Source: an uncultured Collinsella sp.
Lineage (GTDB): Bacteria; Actinomycetota; Coriobacteriia; Coriobacteriales; Coriobacteriaceae
Direction of reading: 5' to 3'
DNA: 6,684 nt
Assembly (NCBI GenBank): GCA_902494375.1
Contig: CABUTL010000080.1
Location: forward strand, 1 to 6,684
Position 1 is the first letter of the stretch; the number at the start of each line of letters is the position of its first letter. Positions 5,394 to 6,684 of this stretch are shown in pieces. The notes beneath the pieces were generated by a model that did no database searches, had not been told where the DNA came from, and saw only the letters and a program-made list of their open reading frames with translations. The position numbers and the translations under genes are program-made.

Positions 5394-6398
5394 ATGACTG
5401 TTACGTTCGAAGGTTACGAGCGCCGCGCTGACAAGATCAACAAGTGCCTCGCCGACAACGGCATCGCCTCCCTCGAGGAAGCTCTGCAGATCTGCACCGA
5501 CAAGGGCTTCAACCCGCGTGAGATCGTCAACAACACCCAGTCCATCGCCTTCCAGAACGCCGAGTGGGCCTACACCCTCGGTTGCGCTCTCGCTGTCAAG
5601 CGTGGCGCCAAGTCCGCTTCTGAGGCTGCCGCCATCATCGGCGAGGGCATCCAGGCCTTCACCGTTCCCGGCTCCGTCGCCGAGGACCGCAAGGTCGGTC
5701 TGGGCCACGGCAACCTGGGCGCTATGCTGCTCTCCGACGACACCGAGTGCTTCGCCTTCCTGGCCGGTCACGAGTCCTTCGCTGCCGCTGAGGGTGCTAT
5801 CGGCCTGGCTCTGAACGCCAACAAGGCTCGCAAGAAGCCGCTGCGCGTCATCCTCAACGGTCTGGGCAAGGACGCTGCTCAGATCATCGCCCGCATCAAC
5901 GGCTTCACCTACGTGAAGACCCAGTTCGACTACTTCACGGGCGAGCTCAAGGTCGTCGAGACCATCCCCTACTCCGATGGTCCCCGCGCCGCCGTCAACT
6001 GCTACGGCGCCGACGACGTCCGCGAGGGCGTTGCCATCATGTGGCACGAGAACGTCGACATCTCGATCACCGGTAACTCCACCAACCCCACGCGCTTCCA
6101 GCACCCCGTCGCTGGCACCTACAAGAAGGAGCGCCTCGAGGCTGGCAAGAAGTACTTCTCCGTCGCTTCTGGTGGCGGCACTGGCCGTACCCTGCACCCG
6201 GACAACATGGGCGCCGGCCCTGCCTCTTACGGCATGACCGACACCATGGGCCGTATGCACTCCGACGCCCAGTTCGCCGGTTCTTCCTCCGTGCCTGCGC
6301 ACGTCGACATGATGGGTCTCATCGGCATGGGCAACAACCCCATGGTCGGTGCCACCGTCGCCTGCGCCGTCGCCGTGGACGCCGCTCTGAACAAGTAA
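5394..6398 (+). CDS. GGGtGRT family protein, function unknown
   Basis: This 334-residue protein carries the name-giving signature of the GGGtGRT family (Pfam, as I recall, PF14057): SGGGTGRT at residues 259-266, followed by LHPDNMG. Other likely conserved blocks are GLGHGNLGAM (102-111), AGHESFAAAEGA (124-135), NGLGKDAAQIIARINGF (155-171), GNSTNPTRFQHPVAGTY (227-243) and a Gly/Met-rich tail (about 310-320). Cysteines include C18, C34, C64, C119 and C203. No signal peptide or membrane segment is obvious, so it is probably cytosolic. The glycine-rich loop with nearby His, Asn and Arg suggests a ligand- or phosphate-binding enzyme, but no fold assignment can be made from the sequence alone. The start at 5394 has AAAGGGAGGG (5376-5385) eight bases upstream. 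It is co-transcribed with the NifU-like gene and followed by a terminator. Ala and Ser codons ending in T are frequent compared with the suf genes, perhaps reflecting high expression. Confidence 0.9.
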   Translation: MTVTFEGYERRADKINKCLADNGIASLEEALQICTDKGFNPREIVNNTQSIAFQNAEWAYTLGCALAVKRGAKSASEAAAIIGEGIQAFTVPGSVAEDRKVGLGHGNLGAMLLSDDTECFAFLAGHESFAAAEGAIGLALNANKARKKPLRVILNGLGKDAAQIIARINGFTYVKTQFDYFTGELKVVETIPYSDGPRAAVNCYGADDVREGVAIMWHENVDISITGNSTNPTRFQHPVAGTYKKERLEAGKKYFSVASGGGTGRTLHPDNMGAGPASYGMTDTMGRMHSDAQFAGSSSVPAHVDMMGLIGMGNNPMVGATVACAVAVDAALNK

Positions 6399-6430
6399 GT
6401 CCTTCTCGCCAAGGGCGAAGCCGGACTTTG

Positions 6431-6461
6431 AAGGCCGTCACCTCCGGGTGGCGGCCTTTTT
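6431..6461 (+). terminator. Rho-independent terminator of the NifU-like/GGGtGRT operon
   Basis: A 12-base-pair stem with one G-U pair, AAGGCCGTCACC (6431-6442) with GGTGGCGGCCTT (6447-6458), closes a TCCG loop and runs into five T (6457-6461). It lies 32 bases after the GGGtGRT stop. The opposite strand has no matching T-run, so it is one-directional by sequence even though a convergent gene lies beyond it. A smaller imperfect hairpin (6402-6420) precedes it. Confidence 0.9.
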
Positions 6462-6484
6462 GCGTACGGAACCCGCCCCAGGTC

Positions 6485-6684
6485 CTACCCCCAGGCCTGC
6501 CTGAACGCCAGGGCCTCCATGACGGAGGAGACGGCGGCCACGCGGCGAGAAAGGCCCTCCTCTATGAACGACCCTCTCTCTGGGGTCGAGGCAAACGCGC
6601 TGCGGGCCAGGACACCCATTGCCTCCTCGACAAAGCCATCAAGAAAGGCGGGCTCAAACCACTCGGCGCGGTCCACGAGGGCCA
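6485..6684 (-). CDS. C-terminal end of an unrecognised protein
   Basis: A minus-strand frame is open from the right edge of the window to a TAG at 6485-6487, giving about 65 C-terminal residues; a GTG at 6676 is in frame but the frame continues past it, so the gene probably starts outside. The visible part is rich in Ala, Glu, Val and Phe and looks helical (for example EWFEPAFLDGFVEEAMGVLA and RRVAAVSSVMEALAF). No motif is recognised and no function is offered. Its convergent position, after the terminator of the + strand operon and with a short gap, makes a real gene plausible. Confidence 0.55.
   Translation of the reverse strand, partial: ALVDRAEWFEPAFLDGFVEEAMGVLARSAFASTPERGSFIEEGLSRRVAAVSSVMEALAFRQAWG

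Noticed and set aside
4650..6302. 550-codon open frame on the minus strand
   Set aside because: It lies entirely opposite the NifU-like and GGGtGRT genes. Its product is a low-complexity Val/Leu/Gly/Asp mixture typical of the antisense of GC-rich coding DNA, and it bridges two unrelated genes.
1..6684. CRISPR arrays, tRNA or rRNA genes
   Set aside because: No regularly spaced repeats, cloverleaf or rRNA-like conserved stretches were seen on either strand.

Overview
The window looks like chromosome from a GC-rich anaerobic actinobacterium of the class Coriobacteriia, most likely Collinsella or a close relative. This is inferred from strong G/C preference at third codon positions, the sufD-sufS-sufU order, and a NifU-like/GGGtGRT gene pair that I associate with strict anaerobes. 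No marker gene is present to fix the taxonomy.

Left part (1-2824): the 3' end of a SUF iron-sulfur cluster operon on the + strand. A sufD cut by the window edge, a complete sufS and a complete sufU overlap one another by 4 and 8 bases, so they are probably translationally coupled. The operon ends in a clean rho-independent terminator. SufS releases sulfur from cysteine, SufU relays it, and SufD belongs to the SufBCD scaffold where clusters form.

Middle part (2825-4640): about 600 bases of non-coding DNA with nested inverted repeats, a pair of 11-base direct repeats and degenerate repeated motifs. Next comes a minus-strand Y1-transposase/RAYT-like gene with a C-terminal helix-turn-helix. Both residues needed for HUH/Y1 chemistry are replaced, so it is either decaying or domesticated. 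A roughly 400-base divergent intergenic region follows, holding a possible promoter for each flanking gene.

Right part (4641-6461): a two-gene + strand operon. The first gene encodes a NifU-like protein with an atypical cysteine pattern and a long C-terminal extension. The second encodes a protein carrying the GGGTGRT signature. Both have strong ribosome binding sites, are 18 bases apart and share a terminator. To my knowledge this pair is recognised as families but has no assigned function, and it is the best candidate in the window for an undescribed system. It sits less than 2 kb from a SUF operon, suggesting a link to iron-sulfur biology.

Right edge (6485-6684): the C-terminal end of an unrecognised minus-strand gene, convergent with the pair.
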